From positions 1 to 64,000 of the forward strand of contig JACZXB010000009.1 in assembly GCA_022571845.1 (NCBI GenBank): a DNA stretch of 64,000 bases, written 5' to 3'. Position numbers and translations under genes: made by a program. This document shows positions 33,261 to 43,042 of this stretch, one piece after another (positions within the stretch are counted from its first letter, which is position 1; every line of letters starts with the position of its first letter). Origin of the DNA: Candidatus Zixiibacteriota bacterium (GTDB lineage Bacteria > Zixibacteria > MSB-5A5 > GN15 > FEB-12). The notes under the pieces were generated by a model that ran no database searches, was not told where the DNA came from, and saw only the letters and a program-made list of their open reading frames with translations.

Positions 33261-34855
33261 TCAATCTCCGGGCGGCGCGGGAATTTAACATAGGGCAGCC
33301 TGATGCCGTCATAGAAAAACTGGTCACAGCGCACGCTGTCATGCGGGCGGAATCCTTCAGTGCCGGCATAGGATATAATGTCATCCTGGTCGACGCCATC
33401 GCCGCTGACACCTATACCGCCGACAATCGCACCGTTCTTATAAAGTGCAACACCACCGGGGAATATGGTAATGCCGTTTCCAAAGGGATTCAAATCCATA
33501 TTCTGCTGCAGACCAAACTCAGGACCTTCATATAACGGGCCGGGGGCAACTTCGCGGCCTTGAGTCTCTTGATCAATACCAGGCGGATAAAAATCCTGAC
33601 TCAAAAAGCCGAGCGCCCGGCAGGTAACAGATAATGGCCGAAAAGTCGGCAGTCCTAATATGCTTCTTATGTAAAGCCCCAGCGGGTGATTGGTGCGGCT
33701 ATAAGCGACAACCGTTCTGGCTTTTTGTGCCGAGACATCAAAGCTGAAAAGTGTCGCATCGGGCGTGCGCCAGATTCCTAATATTGTACCATCAACATCG
33801 CAGACGGTAACAAAAACTCTGGCGGCACTGCCCAGCGGTCTTCTGATAGCCGCTCTGGTTTTATTGGCCTGAACAACTGCTTGGTCTATTATCTGCTTTA
33901 CTTCCTGAGCGGTTAATATCGAGCCGTCTTTTATTCTGAAATCAAAAGCCGGGTCAAGGTTGACTTCACCTTCAATCGCAAATTTTTGGGTCGGAGTTGG
34001 TCGAATCGGAAATTGTGCGTCGACAATACCGCGCGAAGCCAAATCGGCAAAGGTGAGATTGAAAATCAGCTGTGGATCTTCAGCATTGGCGTAAAGAAAC
34101 AAAATGCCGTCAATAAAAATTCTGTCGCCTCGTAATTCGTCGGCAACGCGATAGCCGCCTACTGCGGCCAAGGCTATCTGCTCATCCTGGCTGGTGCCCT
34201 GGCAGGTTACAAAGCTAAGATTGAGCTCTCCTCCGCTTATGCCTATACCTCCGGCCAGGCGGCCGTCTTTGAAAATTGGAATTCCGCCGGGCACACCGGT
34301 TAAACCGGGAGCGCCAATTGCCGGTTTGGCTGCAGCTATATCGCCGTTAGGCATGATATCGCCATCCCCAATACTCGAATATGGCACGCCATACAAAGGA
34401 CCACCCGGGGCGTTTTCCACTCCGGGAGGAAAGTGCGGGCGTGTGATATAACAGGCAGTCAGAGTCGAAAAAGCATGCTGATTACTGCTCAAATAGGCAG
34501 CAGTTCTCGCTTTGGCGATCGCGCCAAAGGTAGTATCAAATACGTTGGCATCAGTGGTACCGGTCATCCGAAAGACGCCAAGTACATTGGCTTCGCGGTC
34601 GACAACTGCCACGGTCACAACTGCCCCGATCTGCTCAGCTGCATCGATTGCCTGCGCTAAAAGTGTCTGAACATCCGACACGCTCAAATCAGGAGTGCCG
34701 GTAGGTGAATTTATGATTCTGGCCTGCTCGGAGTCACAGCCAGATATTAATATCAGCGCAATGGCTGCCACAATCAGAAGCAATAGAGAAATTATTGAAA
34801 AAACAGTCGATTTAGACTGATGAGAGACATTTAGAATAGCGGTTTCTTGTTCCAT
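33257..34855 (-). CDS. Lipoprotein with two GlcG/HbpS-like haem-binding domains
   Basis: A 532-residue lipoprotein. The start at 34855 gives the signal helix SIISLLLLIVAAIALILIS with lipobox ISGC; a TTG at 35008 would add 51 residues ahead of it, and it overlaps a TTGACA box. Two copies of a GlcG/HbpS-like domain follow: about 55-240 (QAIDAAEQIGAVVTVAVVDR, PGGIPIFKDG, GGIGISGG) and about 330-510 (ALYKNGAIVGGIGVSGDG). Family members bind haem or cobalamin-type ligands and act in sensing or haem handling. It is the first gene of the array and overlaps the barrel gene. Role in haem loading or sensing at the envelope is inferred from domains and context. Confidence 0.8.
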   Translation of the reverse strand: MEQETAILNVSHQSKSTVFSIISLLLLIVAAIALILISGCDSEQARIINSPTGTPDLSVSDVQTLLAQAIDAAEQIGAVVTVAVVDREANVLGVFRMTGTTDANVFDTTFGAIAKARTAAYLSSNQHAFSTLTACYITRPHFPPGVENAPGGPLYGVPYSSIGDGDIMPNGDIAAAKPAIGAPGLTGVPGGIPIFKDGRLAGGIGISGGELNLSFVTCQGTSQDEQIALAAVGGYRVADELRGDRIFIDGILFLYANAEDPQLIFNLTFADLASRGIVDAQFPIRPTPTQKFAIEGEVNLDPAFDFRIKDGSILTAQEVKQIIDQAVVQANKTRAAIRRPLGSAARVFVTVCDVDGTILGIWRTPDATLFSFDVSAQKARTVVAYSRTNHPLGLYIRSILGLPTFRPLSVTCRALGFLSQDFYPPGIDQETQGREVAPGPLYEGPEFGLQQNMDLNPFGNGITIFPGGVALYKNGAIVGGIGVSGDGVDQDDIISYAGTEGFRPHDSVRCDQFFYDGIRLPYVKFPRRPEIE

Positions 34856-35166
34856 ATACCTCTGTTGGTCCCTTGAAAACCTTCTCGAATACAACACCCC
34901 GTTACAAAAATGACAGAAATATTCTTTTTTTCGGGACTTTCCTTCCACTTGCAGAAATCTTGTTCCTGCTGAATGCCCCAAACTGCACGACAAATCGGTT
35001 GCTGTCAAGGGCTTTATGAAGTTAGACTTAAATTAGAGGAATTATTTCGATGCGAAGTTTGGTCTGTACAAATTATTTCAACATTGTTATTGTAAGTGTC
35101 TGAACACATCGTGACAGATGTGCCAAAAAAAATGATTTCAGCCCTGCTGGCAGCAGAAAGAACAGA
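34856..35166. other. Divergent intergenic region
   Basis: This 311-base region separates the head of the minus-strand redox array from apgM on the plus strand, so promoters for both are expected here. A TTGACA word on the minus strand (35008-35003) is followed by only a poor -10 (CAGTTT) at 17 bases. No operator, riboswitch or repeat was recognised. Confidence 0.4.
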
Positions 35167-36396
35167 ATGTCGAAATTAAAGCAGATTAGTAAATTGGTAA
35201 GCCAGAATCCGAGCAAAATTCTGATGCTGGTAATGGATGGTCTGGGCGGCTTGCCCGTCGGTACCAATGAAACCAATGATACCAGCGGGAAAACAGAGCT
35301 TGAGACCGCCCACACCCCCAATCTTGACAAGCTGGCAGCAGATGGTATAACCGGGCTTCATCAGCCGGTCGGAACAGGCATTATCCCCGGAAGCGGCCCC
35401 GCCCATCTGGGATTGTTTGGCTATGACCCTTTGGAGTTTCAGATCGGACGCGGTGTCTTAGAAGCTGTCGGCATCGGCTTTGATCTGAAAAACGGGGATG
35501 TTGCCGCCCGAGGAAATTTTTGCACGGTCGATGACAGCGGTAAAATCAGCGACCGCCGTGCCGGTCGCATTGATACTCCCACCTGTCAGAATTTGTCTGA
35601 GTTACTAAATGAAAAAGTAAAAATTGATGGCGTGGAAGTAATTGTGCAAGCGGTTCGTGAACACAGGTTCTTGCTTGTGCTCCGCTCGGACGGTCTGAGC
35701 GATGCTGTTTCTGAAACCGACCCGCAAAGAACAGGCAAAGTGCCTTTGTCCCCGGAAGCCTTTGAACCCAAAGCTGACAAAACTTCTTCAATAATAGCAG
35801 ATTTCGTCGAGCAGGCTGCTGTTATCCTAAAAGACCAGCACCCGGCCAATATGCTGCTCCTGCGCGGATTTTCTCAGCTGCCCGACTGGCCTTTGTTTCA
35901 TGAACTGTTTGGACTCAAAGCCTGTGCTATAGCTGCCTATCCAATGTACCGCGGCGTGGCCAAACTTGTGGGGATGGTTCCATACCAAGTCGAAGATGAC
36001 TTAGATAAAGAGTTTGCACTGCTTGAGAAGTATTGGTCAGACTACGATTTTTTCTTTTTGCACATGAAAAAGACCGACAGCGCCGGCGAAGACGGTGATT
36101 TTGACAAAAAAGTTTCGCTAATCGAAGAAATGGACAGCATGATTCCCCGCGCCATGAAACTAAAGCCTGACGTGGTAATAGTCACCGGCGATCATTCTAC
36201 ACCGGCTATAATGAAAAAGCACAGCTGGCATCCGGTGCCTTTATTATTGTGGTCAAAAATTTGCCGCCCTGACAATGTCAAAGAGTTCGGCGAGCGCGCC
36301 TGCCTGGGCGGATCACTTGGCGCTGCCTTTCCGGCAACAGATATTATGCCTTTAGCATTGGCCAACGCCGGTAGATTAGAAAAGTTCGGAGCGTAA
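35167..36396 (+). CDS. apgM: 2,3-bisphosphoglycerate-independent phosphoglycerate mutase, archaeal type
   Basis: A 409-residue cytoplasmic enzyme of the alkaline-phosphatase superfamily that converts 3-phosphoglycerate and 2-phosphoglycerate in glycolysis and gluconeogenesis. The metal-binding Asp lies in ILMLVMDGLGG (residue about 24) and the catalytic Ser in IIPGSGPAHLGLFGYDP (about 75). The insertion domain begins near GRGVLEAVGIGF. C-terminal metal ligands appear in FLHMKKTDSAGEDGD, VTGDHSTP and KKHSWHPVPLLL. The length fits the family (about 400). It is the short archaeal-type form rather than GpmI. Gene context is not an operon. Confidence 0.92.
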   Translation: MSKLKQISKLVSQNPSKILMLVMDGLGGLPVGTNETNDTSGKTELETAHTPNLDKLAADGITGLHQPVGTGIIPGSGPAHLGLFGYDPLEFQIGRGVLEAVGIGFDLKNGDVAARGNFCTVDDSGKISDRRAGRIDTPTCQNLSELLNEKVKIDGVEVIVQAVREHRFLLVLRSDGLSDAVSETDPQRTGKVPLSPEAFEPKADKTSSIIADFVEQAAVILKDQHPANMLLLRGFSQLPDWPLFHELFGLKACAIAAYPMYRGVAKLVGMVPYQVEDDLDKEFALLEKYWSDYDFFFLHMKKTDSAGEDGDFDKKVSLIEEMDSMIPRAMKLKPDVVIVTGDHSTPAIMKKHSWHPVPLLLWSKICRPDNVKEFGERACLGGSLGAAFPATDIMPLALANAGRLEKFGA

Positions 36397-36404
36397 GCAT
36401 AAAA

Positions 36405-37064
36405 TCAATTTAAGGTCTGGTAAGTACTTAAGGCAATTGCGACTGCAATTCCTACAAAAATTGGCACCGCAAGTCCAAACCACGAGCGCCCGCTGGCTCC
36501 CAAGTAGAGACCAGTTTGAGTTTTATTGACTGTTTCATAAGTAAAACGTCCTAAGTATATCTGCTGTTCATAACGTATAATATCGAAGTAGGCGTCAATT
36601 GATAATAACTCGTATATAGACAATGATGCCGAAAAGGCGAAACCGGGATAACGATTAGTTACGGTATTGTCAGACCCAGCAAACAGCACACGAGGAGACA
36701 AATCCAGCGCTACCATTTTCCCCAACCATTTACGATAACGCGGGCCTATTCCGTATCAAACGCCATTGCCGTCGCCAGCTACGTGAAACGAGCCACCTAT
36801 AGCCGACGAGTTCTTATTGTTGAACATTAAGCCCAAATCTGCAGTAATTAAAAACCTACTTTTATTAGAAGGCTGCCCGCTACCAGATATCCTGCTGAGT
36901 AAACCTGACTCAAAAATCAAGAAAGAGCAGCACTTTCCTTTGGGTTTGCCGCGAAAGCACAAGTTACAGCCCTCGTTCCCAGTGCCGTTCTGCCCATTTA
37001 CAGGCACAGCAAGAGCTAATATGGCGAATACCAGGAAAATACCAAGACTATGCGTCTGTTTCAT
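36405..37064 (-). pseudogene. Exported envelope protein interrupted by one in-frame TGA
   Basis: One minus-strand frame runs from the ATG at 37064 to the stop at 36405, broken by a single TGA at 36758-36756. The first part has a signal peptide (MKQTHSLGIFLVFAILALAVPVNGQ) and ends GDGNGV. The frame continues beyond the stop with YGIGPRYRKWLG and a barrel-like ALDLSPRVLFAG segment. The whole would be about 219 residues with a hydrophobic C-terminal segment (WFGLAVPIFVGIAVAIAL). If the stop were CGA, the sequence would read GVRYGIGPRYR, a natural strand. It is therefore likely a recent nonsense mutation or a sequencing error. Family unknown. Confidence 0.7.
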
Positions 37065-37127
37065 CTTTTGTCCCCCGACTTATTTGATATTGATTTGCGA
37101 TAGAAATATAATGAACGAGAAAGGAGG

Positions 37128-38069
37128 TTACAAGTTCTTTATAACTTTTGTAACCGACTTGGCATCGTTCATGATATAAAAGTGGATACACTCAACGCCG
37201 CCGTTTAATAGTTCTTGACACTGCTTAGTAGCCCAGTTAACGCCAATTTCTTTGGCGTGCTTGTCGCTTGAATTTACTTCATCAACAAGTTCATCGGGAA
37301 TACTGATATTAAAATATTTGGCCAGTGACGTCAACTGCTTGGCGCTGTTAAGTACTTTTAATCCGGGGAGAATCGGCACTGTTATTCCCGCCTGCCGGCA
37401 TTGCTTGACAAACTCAAAAAATGAACCGTTATCAAAGAACATCTGGGTAACAATGTAGTCTGCGCCTTTGTCTACTTTGCTTTTCAAATAAGCGATATCG
37501 GTTTTTGTATTCGGACATTCGACATGTTTTTCCGGATAGCCTGCTACACCGATGCACATATCAATCGGTGAAGAATTGGCGATCTTTTCTAAGAAAGTCC
37601 CTTTTTTCAAATCAATCAACTGCTCAACCAGTTCGCTGGCGTATACATTAACGGTGTTGCTGCCTTTGGCCGGAACCATATAGTTGGTTTCATCGCCGCG
37701 AATAGCCAGAAAATTGTGAATGCCTAAAAAATTCAGTTCAATGCAGGCATCCTCGGTCTCTTCCTGAGAAAAGCCCCGGCACAAAAGATGCGGGACAGTG
37801 TCTATTCTGTAGCGGTTTTGAATAATTCCGCAGATGCTGATTGTCCCCGGACGCTTTTTACGAACATGACGTTTGATAGTCCCATCGCTTAATTCTTCAT
37901 AATAGGCCTCGGCCGAATGAGCGGTGACATCGATAAAGGGCGGGTCAAAGGGGAGAATCTGTTCAACTATATGCAGAATGTTATCTACACTCTTGCCCCG
38001 GGGTGGTGGGACTATCTCGTAGCTGAAAAGTGGGTTATTGGCTTTGTCTAAGTGCTCTGTTACAAACAT
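37128..38069 (-). CDS. metF: 5,10-methylenetetrahydrofolate reductase
   Basis: A 313-residue TIM-barrel flavoenzyme that makes 5-methyltetrahydrofolate, the methyl donor for methionine synthase. It has the family's opening FSYEIVPPPRGKS (catalytic Glu), the folate- and FAD-binding segments DVTAHSA and LAIRGDE, GVAGYPEKH, and the closing QMFFDN and PILPGL motifs. The length matches the family (about 300). Its start codon abuts the metH stop, so the pair forms a metH-metF operon for methionine synthesis and folate recycling. An imperfect inverted repeat (GTTACAAGTT...AACTTTTGTAAC) lies at its 3' end. Confidence 0.93.
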   Translation of the reverse strand: MFVTEHLDKANNPLFSYEIVPPPRGKSVDNILHIVEQILPFDPPFIDVTAHSAEAYYEELSDGTIKRHVRKKRPGTISICGIIQNRYRIDTVPHLLCRGFSQEETEDACIELNFLGIHNFLAIRGDETNYMVPAKGSNTVNVYASELVEQLIDLKKGTFLEKIANSSPIDMCIGVAGYPEKHVECPNTKTDIAYLKSKVDKGADYIVTQMFFDNGSFFEFVKQCRQAGITVPILPGLKVLNSAKQLTSLAKYFNISIPDELVDEVNSSDKHAKEIGVNWATKQCQELLNGGVECIHFYIMNDAKSVTKVIKNL

Positions 38070-41000
38070 TTACTTGGTTACAACAGTTTCTTTTTTTGGT
38101 TCATAATTCAAATTTGTCGCTAGCCACTTTTCTACTATGTTTACGGTCATATTTTTTCTCGATGCGTAATCTTCGACCTGGTCCTGGCCAATCCTGCCCA
38201 CTCCGAAATAAAATGAATCGGGATGTGAGAAATACCAGCCGCTGACCGAGGCCGCAGGCCACATAGCAAAACTCTCAGTTAACTCTATGCTAGTTTTGCT
38301 CTCAGCCTGGGTTAAGTCAAACAAAAGTCTCTTTTCAGTATGGTCAGGGCAGGCCGGGTAGCCGGGCGCCGGGCGAATTCCCTGATAGCTTTCTTTTATT
38401 AACTCTTCACTCTTAAAAGATTCATCAGAGGCATAGCCCCATAATTCTTTTCTGACTTTTTCGTGCATTGCTTCGGCCATCGCTTCGGCAAGTCTGTCGG
38501 CCAGCGCTTTTATCATTATAGAATTATAATCGTCTTTGTCGGCCTCAAACTCAGCGACTAATTTGTCAATGCCGATTCCCGCTGTCACAGCAAAAGCTCC
38601 GATATAATCTTTTTTGCCAGAATCTTTGGGCGCTATAAAATCTGATAGACAGGCTAGATGTTTTTTGTTATCTCTGACGCGCTGCTGTCTTAGATGATGG
38701 GTCGTCATAACGATATCAGTGCGACTGTCATCAGAATAAATCTCGATATCATCACCGACAGCATTTGCAGGAAAAATTCCGACTACAGCTTTTGCTCTTA
38801 AAAGCTTTTGGCTGATAACTTTTTCCAATAGCTTACCGGCGTTGTCAAATAATTCACGGGCTTCTTTTCCCACTCTTTTATTATCAAACAATCGTGGGTA
38901 TCTTCCTGGAATCTGCCAGACCTGGAAAAACGGGGTCCAGTCGATGTAGCTGACAAGATCAGCAATTGGGAAATCTTCAAAATGTGTTATGCCGGGCGCT
39001 GTCGGAACCGGAGGAGTGTATGAAATCCAGTCTATCTTTACTTTTCTCAAGCGGGCTTTAGCTATCGGTGCGAATGTCATAGTAGAGCTGCGGTTTTCTC
39101 TTTCCTGACGGAGCTTTTCGTATTCCTGGCGGACATGGCTGGAAAAACCAGCCCGTTTAACTTCGCTTAACAGATTTCTGACAACTTTGACAGATCTAGA
39201 AGCATCCGAGACGTGCACAGTGGCGCCACTGTAAGCCGGTTCAATCTTGACGGCCGTATGCGCTCTCGAAGTTGTCGCGCCGCCAATTAAAAGCGGAAGT
39301 TTTAGCCCGCGTCTGTTCATCTCCTGTGCTACCTGAACCATCTCATCCAGCGAGGGTGTTATCAGCCCGCTTAAGCCGATTATATCAACATCGTTCTCAC
39401 TCGCTGCCTCAAGAATCTTGTCGGCCGGGACCATCACGCCAAGATCAATAATTTCATAATTGTTGCAGCCTAATACTACTCCCACAATATTTTTGCCAAT
39501 ATCATGCACGTCTCCTTTGACAGTAGCCAGAAGTATTTTTCCGTTGGAGATTGAAGCACCTGCCTGCTTCTTTTCTCTTTCCATGTATGGCTCTAAAACA
39601 GCGACAGATTTTTTCATAACCCGGGCGCTCTTGACCACCTGCGGCAAAAACATTTTTCCAGAACCGAACCGGTCACCGACAATATTCATGCCGTCCATCA
39701 AGGGACCGTCAATGACGTATAAAGCCTTATCATATTTTGACATCGCTTCAGTAGTGTCGTCCTCAATAAACTCAACGATACCGTGGACCAGCGCATACGA
39801 TAATCTTTCTTCGACCGTCCCCTGGCGCCATTCCATTATCTGGGCTTTGTCTTTCTTTTTCTCTTTAACGCCGGTGGCGATTTCGGTCAGACGGGTGGTA
39901 GCTTCAGAGTTTCGATTCAAAATGACATCTTCAACACACTCGCGCAAATCGGCAGGTATCTCGTCATAGACTGCCAGTTGTCCGGCGTTGACAATGCCCA
40001 TATCCATACCCGCCTTGATGGCGTGATATAAAAACACGGTGTGCATTGCTTCACGGACAGCATTGTTGCCGCGAAATGAAAATGAAAGGTTGCTGACTCC
40101 GCCGCTTATCAGGCAGTGGGGCAGAGTCTTTTTTATAGTGCGGCAGGCTTCTATATAGTCAACAGCATAGTTGTTATGCTCATCAATGCCAGTCGCAACC
40201 GCGAATATATTCGGGTCAAAAATAATATCCTGCGGCGGCAGGCCGACGGTCTCAGTCAGTATCTTATAGGCACGGCTGCAAATCGCTACTTTTTTTTCAT
40301 ACGAATCGGCCTGTCCTTTTTCATCAAAGGCCATCACGATTGTTGCCGCCCCATAGCGTCTGACAAGTTGTGCTTTTCTGATAAACTCCTCTTCGCCGTC
40401 TTTTAGACTGATTGAATTCACAACACCTTTGCCCTGAACGCATTTAAGCCCGGCTTCGATTACTTCCCACCTTGAAGAATCAATCATTATAGGCACGCGG
40501 CAGATGTCCGGTTCTGAAGCAATCAGATTTAAAAAAGTCGTCATTGCTTTTTCTGAGTCCAGCATGCCCTCATCCATATTGATGTCGATCATCTGAGCGC
40601 CGTTTTCTACCTGCTGCAGGGCTACTTCCAGTGCTTTTTCATAGTTGTCATCTTTAATAAGTTTCGCAAAACGTACCGAACCGGTCACATTTGTTCTTTC
40701 GCCAACATTGACAAACAAAAGGTCAGAGCGGAACGTCAGAGGCTCGAGTCCGCTTAGCTGACAGATCGGCTTTTTCTCCGGAATCATCCGTGGTGGGATT
40801 TCAGCGACAGCCTCTGCAATAGCTTTTATGAACTCAGGGGTAGTACCGCAGCAGCCGCCTACAATATTTACAAAACCACTCTGGGCAAACTCTTTTATTG
40901 TTTCTGCCATCTGCTCGGGCGTTTCATCGTAGCCGCCAAATTCATTGGGAAGCCCGGCATTGGGGTGAACGGAAACATAACAGTCAGCAATGTTCGACAA

Positions 41001-41786
41001 ATTTTCAAGATACGGCCTGAGTTGCTTCGCTCCCAAAGCGCAGTTTAAGCCGACGCAAAGCGGCTGAACGTGATTTGTAGAAATCCAAAAGGCTTCAGTC
41101 GTCTGTCCCGATAAAGTTCTGCCGCTGGCATCGGTTATGGTGCCAGAAATCCAAATCGGAATTTCGAGCTTCCGCTCATCAAGAAGTTCAGAAATCGCAA
41201 ACAGGGCAGCCTTGGCATTAAGCGTATCAAAAATTGTCTCGACTATTAAAATATCACAGCCGCCGTCAATCAAGCCTCTGGCTTGTTCAAAATAACTGCT
41301 GCGCATACTTTCAAAAGTAGCGTTTCTAAAACCGGGGTTGTTTACATCAGGAGAGATTGAACAAGTTTTGCTGGTTGGTCCTAGGGTGCCTGCTACAAAT
41401 CGAGGTTTACCCGGGTTTTGAGCGGTGAAATCGTCGGCAGCCTGGTGGGCAAGTTTGCCCGACTCAAGATTTATTTCGTAAGCATAATCTTCGGTCTTAT
41501 AGTCGGACTGCGAAACAATAGTGCCGTTAAAAGTATTTGTCTCTATTATGTCTGCGCCAGCCTCAAGATAGGCTCGGTGGATTTTATCAATAATCTCAGG
41601 TTGAGTCAAAGAGAGTAGGTCGTTATTCCCTTTTAAATCCTGGGGGTGGTCAGCGAATCTTTTTCCACGAAAATCAGCCTCACTAAGATTATGAGACTGA
41701 ATCATAGTGCCCATAGCCCCGTCGAGCACTAATATGCGCTCGCTCAAAGCCTGCTTAAGTTTGCTGATTCGCTCATGTAAAGTCAT
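38070..41786 (-). CDS. metH: Cobalamin-dependent methionine synthase
   Basis: A 1238-residue, full-length MetH (E. coli about 1227) that transfers methyl from 5-methyltetrahydrofolate to homocysteine. Homocysteine domain: start [11 protein letters not shown], with zinc ligands in GLNCALG and [10 protein letters not shown]. Pterin domain: [16 protein letters not shown]. Cap and B12 domain: cobalamin-binding [15 protein letters not shown] with its axial His. C-terminal reactivation domain: [15 protein letters not shown] for S-adenosylmethionine. All four modules are intact. A weak AAGG sits before the start. No cobalamin or SAM riboswitch was recognised in the 150 bases upstream. It needs B12 and is co-transcribed with metF. 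Confidence 0.95.
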   Translation of the reverse strand: MTLHERISKLKQALSERILVLDGAMGTMIQSHNLSEADFRGKRFADHPQDLKGNNDLLSLTQPEIIDKIHRAYLEAGADIIETNTFNGTIVSQSDYKTEDYAYEINLESGKLAHQAADDFTAQNPGKPRFVAGTLGPTSKTCSISPDVNNPGFRNATFESMRSSYFEQARGLIDGGCDILIVETIFDTLNAKAALFAISELLDERKLEIPIWISGTITDASGRTLSGQTTEAFWISTNHVQPLCVGLNCALGAKQLRPYLENLSNIADCYVSVHPNAGLPNEFGGYDETPEQMAETIKEFAQSGFVNIVGGCCGTTPEFIKAIAEAVAEIPPRMIPEKKPICQLSGLEPLTFRSDLLFVNVGERTNVTGSVRFAKLIKDDNYEKALEVALQQVENGAQMIDINMDEGMLDSEKAMTTFLNLIASEPDICRVPIMIDSSRWEVIEAGLKCVQGKGVVNSISLKDGEEEFIRKAQLVRRYGAATIVMAFDEKGQADSYEKKVAICSRAYKILTETVGLPPQDIIFDPNIFAVATGIDEHNNYAVDYIEACRTIKKTLPHCLISGGVSNLSFSFRGNNAVREAMHTVFLYHAIKAGMDMGIVNAGQLAVYDEIPADLRECVEDVILNRNSEATTRLTEIATGVKEKKKDKAQIMEWRQGTVEERLSYALVHGIVEFIEDDTTEAMSKYDKALYVIDGPLMDGMNIVGDRFGSGKMFLPQVVKSARVMKKSVAVLEPYMEREKKQAGASISNGKILLATVKGDVHDIGKNIVGVVLGCNNYEIIDLGVMVPADKILEAASENDVDIIGLSGLITPSLDEMVQVAQEMNRRGLKLPLLIGGATTSRAHTAVKIEPAYSGATVHVSDASRSVKVVRNLLSEVKRAGFSSHVRQEYEKLRQERENRSSTMTFAPIAKARLRKVKIDWISYTPPVPTAPGITHFEDFPIADLVSYIDWTPFFQVWQIPGRYPRLFDNKRVGKEARELFDNAGKLLEKVISQKLLRAKAVVGIFPANAVGDDIEIYSDDSRTDIVMTTHHLRQQRVRDNKKHLACLSDFIAPKDSGKKDYIGAFAVTAGIGIDKLVAEFEADKDDYNSIMIKALADRLAEAMAEAMHEKVRKELWGYASDESFKSEELIKESYQGIRPAPGYPACPDHTEKRLLFDLTQAESKTSIELTESFAMWPAASVSGWYFSHPDSFYFGVGRIGQDQVEDYASRKNMTVNIVEKWLATNLNYEPKKETVVTK

Positions 41787-41938
41787 AGCTGTACCTTAAA
41801 ATGTTTCTTAATCATATATATATCGGCTAAGCTCCGGCCTAATTCATTATTGGAAAATAGCTTAAAAGCTGTCCATATTCAATTGAATAAAGAAGTAAAC
41901 CGCTGAAAAAGTGAAAAATGCTGTTGCTGACTAATTGC

Positions 41939-42034
41939 CTATTTCCAGAATTTCTTTGTCTGAACAAAAATAAGAATCATACCAACAAAGGCTGTCACAA
42001 ATAAGGTAATAACTACAAGTTTATCGCTAATCAT
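41939..42034 (-). CDS. 31-residue single-pass membrane microprotein
   Basis: A 32-codon frame: residues 1-5 MISDK, hydrophobic helix from about 6 to 24 (LVVITLFVTAFVGMILIFV), basic tail QTKKFWK. AGGAAA lies close upstream (AAAAGGAAAAGATG), and the ATG is only nine bases after the methyltransferase stop, so it is probably translated from the same mRNA. It is below usual gene-finding length limits. The charge pattern suggests the tail is cytoplasmic. No family is recognised. Confidence 0.55.
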   Translation of the reverse strand: MISDKLVVITLFVTAFVGMILIFVQTKKFWK

Positions 42035-42043
42035 CTTTTCCTT

Positions 42044-42859
42044 TTACTTTACTGCCAGTCCAAAAAGATCAAGGCTCTTGTCAACTTCGCTTGTTTCTAC
42101 CCGAAAATCAGACATCGGATACTTCTGTTTTATGTCTTCAGTTACTGAGCCTTTTTTCTGGCCGCGCCTTCGCTGAAGAAACCTGGAAAGCCTATAGTCG
42201 AGAGACTCCGGAAGCAGTTTTCTAAGCCCCATATTCAGTGCCACCGACATCAACCCGCCCCGCTTGATTCTCTTAAATTCTATCTCGTGAATTTCTTCGG
42301 TAGCGCTTATCCCAAACATATCTACCTGTGCAAAGTGTTTTTTGAGAAGTTCCTTGAGTTCTCTGGCATAATATTCTCTTTTGTGAAAGCGGTTAAACGG
42401 CTTTTGTCCCGGTTTGAGTCGGGTAGCCCGGTTGGGAGTGGTCATAAAAAGTTTACCGCCTTGTTTTAAGACTCTCTGAAGTTCCGCTACAAACAAATTG
42501 TCGTCATCAATATGTTCTATCACTTGAAAAACAACCGCGACATCAAGAAAATTAGTTTCAAAAGGAAGAGACTTGCCGTCATAAATTATATACTTACAGT
42601 TAGCGGTTGAATATTTTTCGTTAGCATAGTCGACGACTTTTTGAATTACATCTACTCCGGTAACTTCCCGGCAGTGTTCCGAGAGCATCCGAGTGCCGTA
42701 GCCCTCGCCAAAACCGAGATCTATAATCCTGTCATCCCTACGAATCTGTTTATTGAGCCAGTCATAAACAAAATAATGCCTCATTAGCTGAATATAATCT
42801 TCAGCCGTATGAATATCTTCAGGGATGAGTCTTTCGCCAGGTCTTAGTTCTGTTGCCAT
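42044..42859 (-). CDS. Class I SAM-dependent methyltransferase
   Basis: A 271-residue cytoplasmic Rossmann-fold methyltransferase. Motif I is IIDLGFGEGYGTRML (residues about 45-59), the acidic residue ending strand 2 is in VTGVDVIQKVVDYA, and motif IV/post-I is FQVIEHIDDDNLF, followed by LKQGGKLFMTTPNR. The C-terminal 70 residues are basic (RFLQRRRGQKKG). The pattern is that of UbiE/Methyltransf_11-type enzymes, often acting on lipids, quinones or sugars. The substrate cannot be inferred. The stop is nine bases from the microprotein start. Confidence 0.85.
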   Translation of the reverse strand: MATELRPGERLIPEDIHTAEDYIQLMRHYFVYDWLNKQIRRDDRIIDLGFGEGYGTRMLSEHCREVTGVDVIQKVVDYANEKYSTANCKYIIYDGKSLPFETNFLDVAVVFQVIEHIDDDNLFVAELQRVLKQGGKLFMTTPNRATRLKPGQKPFNRFHKREYYARELKELLKKHFAQVDMFGISATEEIHEIEFKRIKRGGLMSVALNMGLRKLLPESLDYRLSRFLQRRRGQKKGSVTEDIKQKYPMSDFRVETSEVDKSLDLFGLAVK

Positions 42860-42981
42860 AGAATATTTCGATTAACAGCCTAACTTCTTAAGCACTAAAT
42901 ATAACTGTCTTAAGAGAATTCGCCAAGAAAAATATGAATCTTAAGGCGCTTGATAAACAGTAAGACCAAGCTGACTTTTAG

Positions 42982-43010
42982 TTGCCAGCAAATTCCGCTT
43001 TAATTATGCT
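42982..43010 (+). promoter_or_regulatory. Probable sigma70-type promoter for the YfhO-like gene
   Basis: TTGCCA (42982-42987) and TATGCT (43005-43010) with a 17-base spacer lie 33 bases before the TTG start at 43043. Confidence 0.45.
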
Positions 43011-43042
43011 CTAATGAGCAACAGTTGCCAAAAGGAAACTCA

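Noticed and set aside
35003-35008. TTGACA as the -35 of the redox array promoter
   Set aside because: The box is perfect but the -10 at 17 bases (CAGTTT) is poor, and the same bases could be a TTG start codon, so no promoter is called.
39460-39969. 169-codon frame opposite metH
   Set aside because: Antisense to the B12 and cap domains of metH, with no family signal.
41787-41938. Cobalamin or SAM riboswitch ahead of metH
   Set aside because: No B12-box or SAM-I core elements were recognised; only a short GGCC/GGCT-type hairpin is present.
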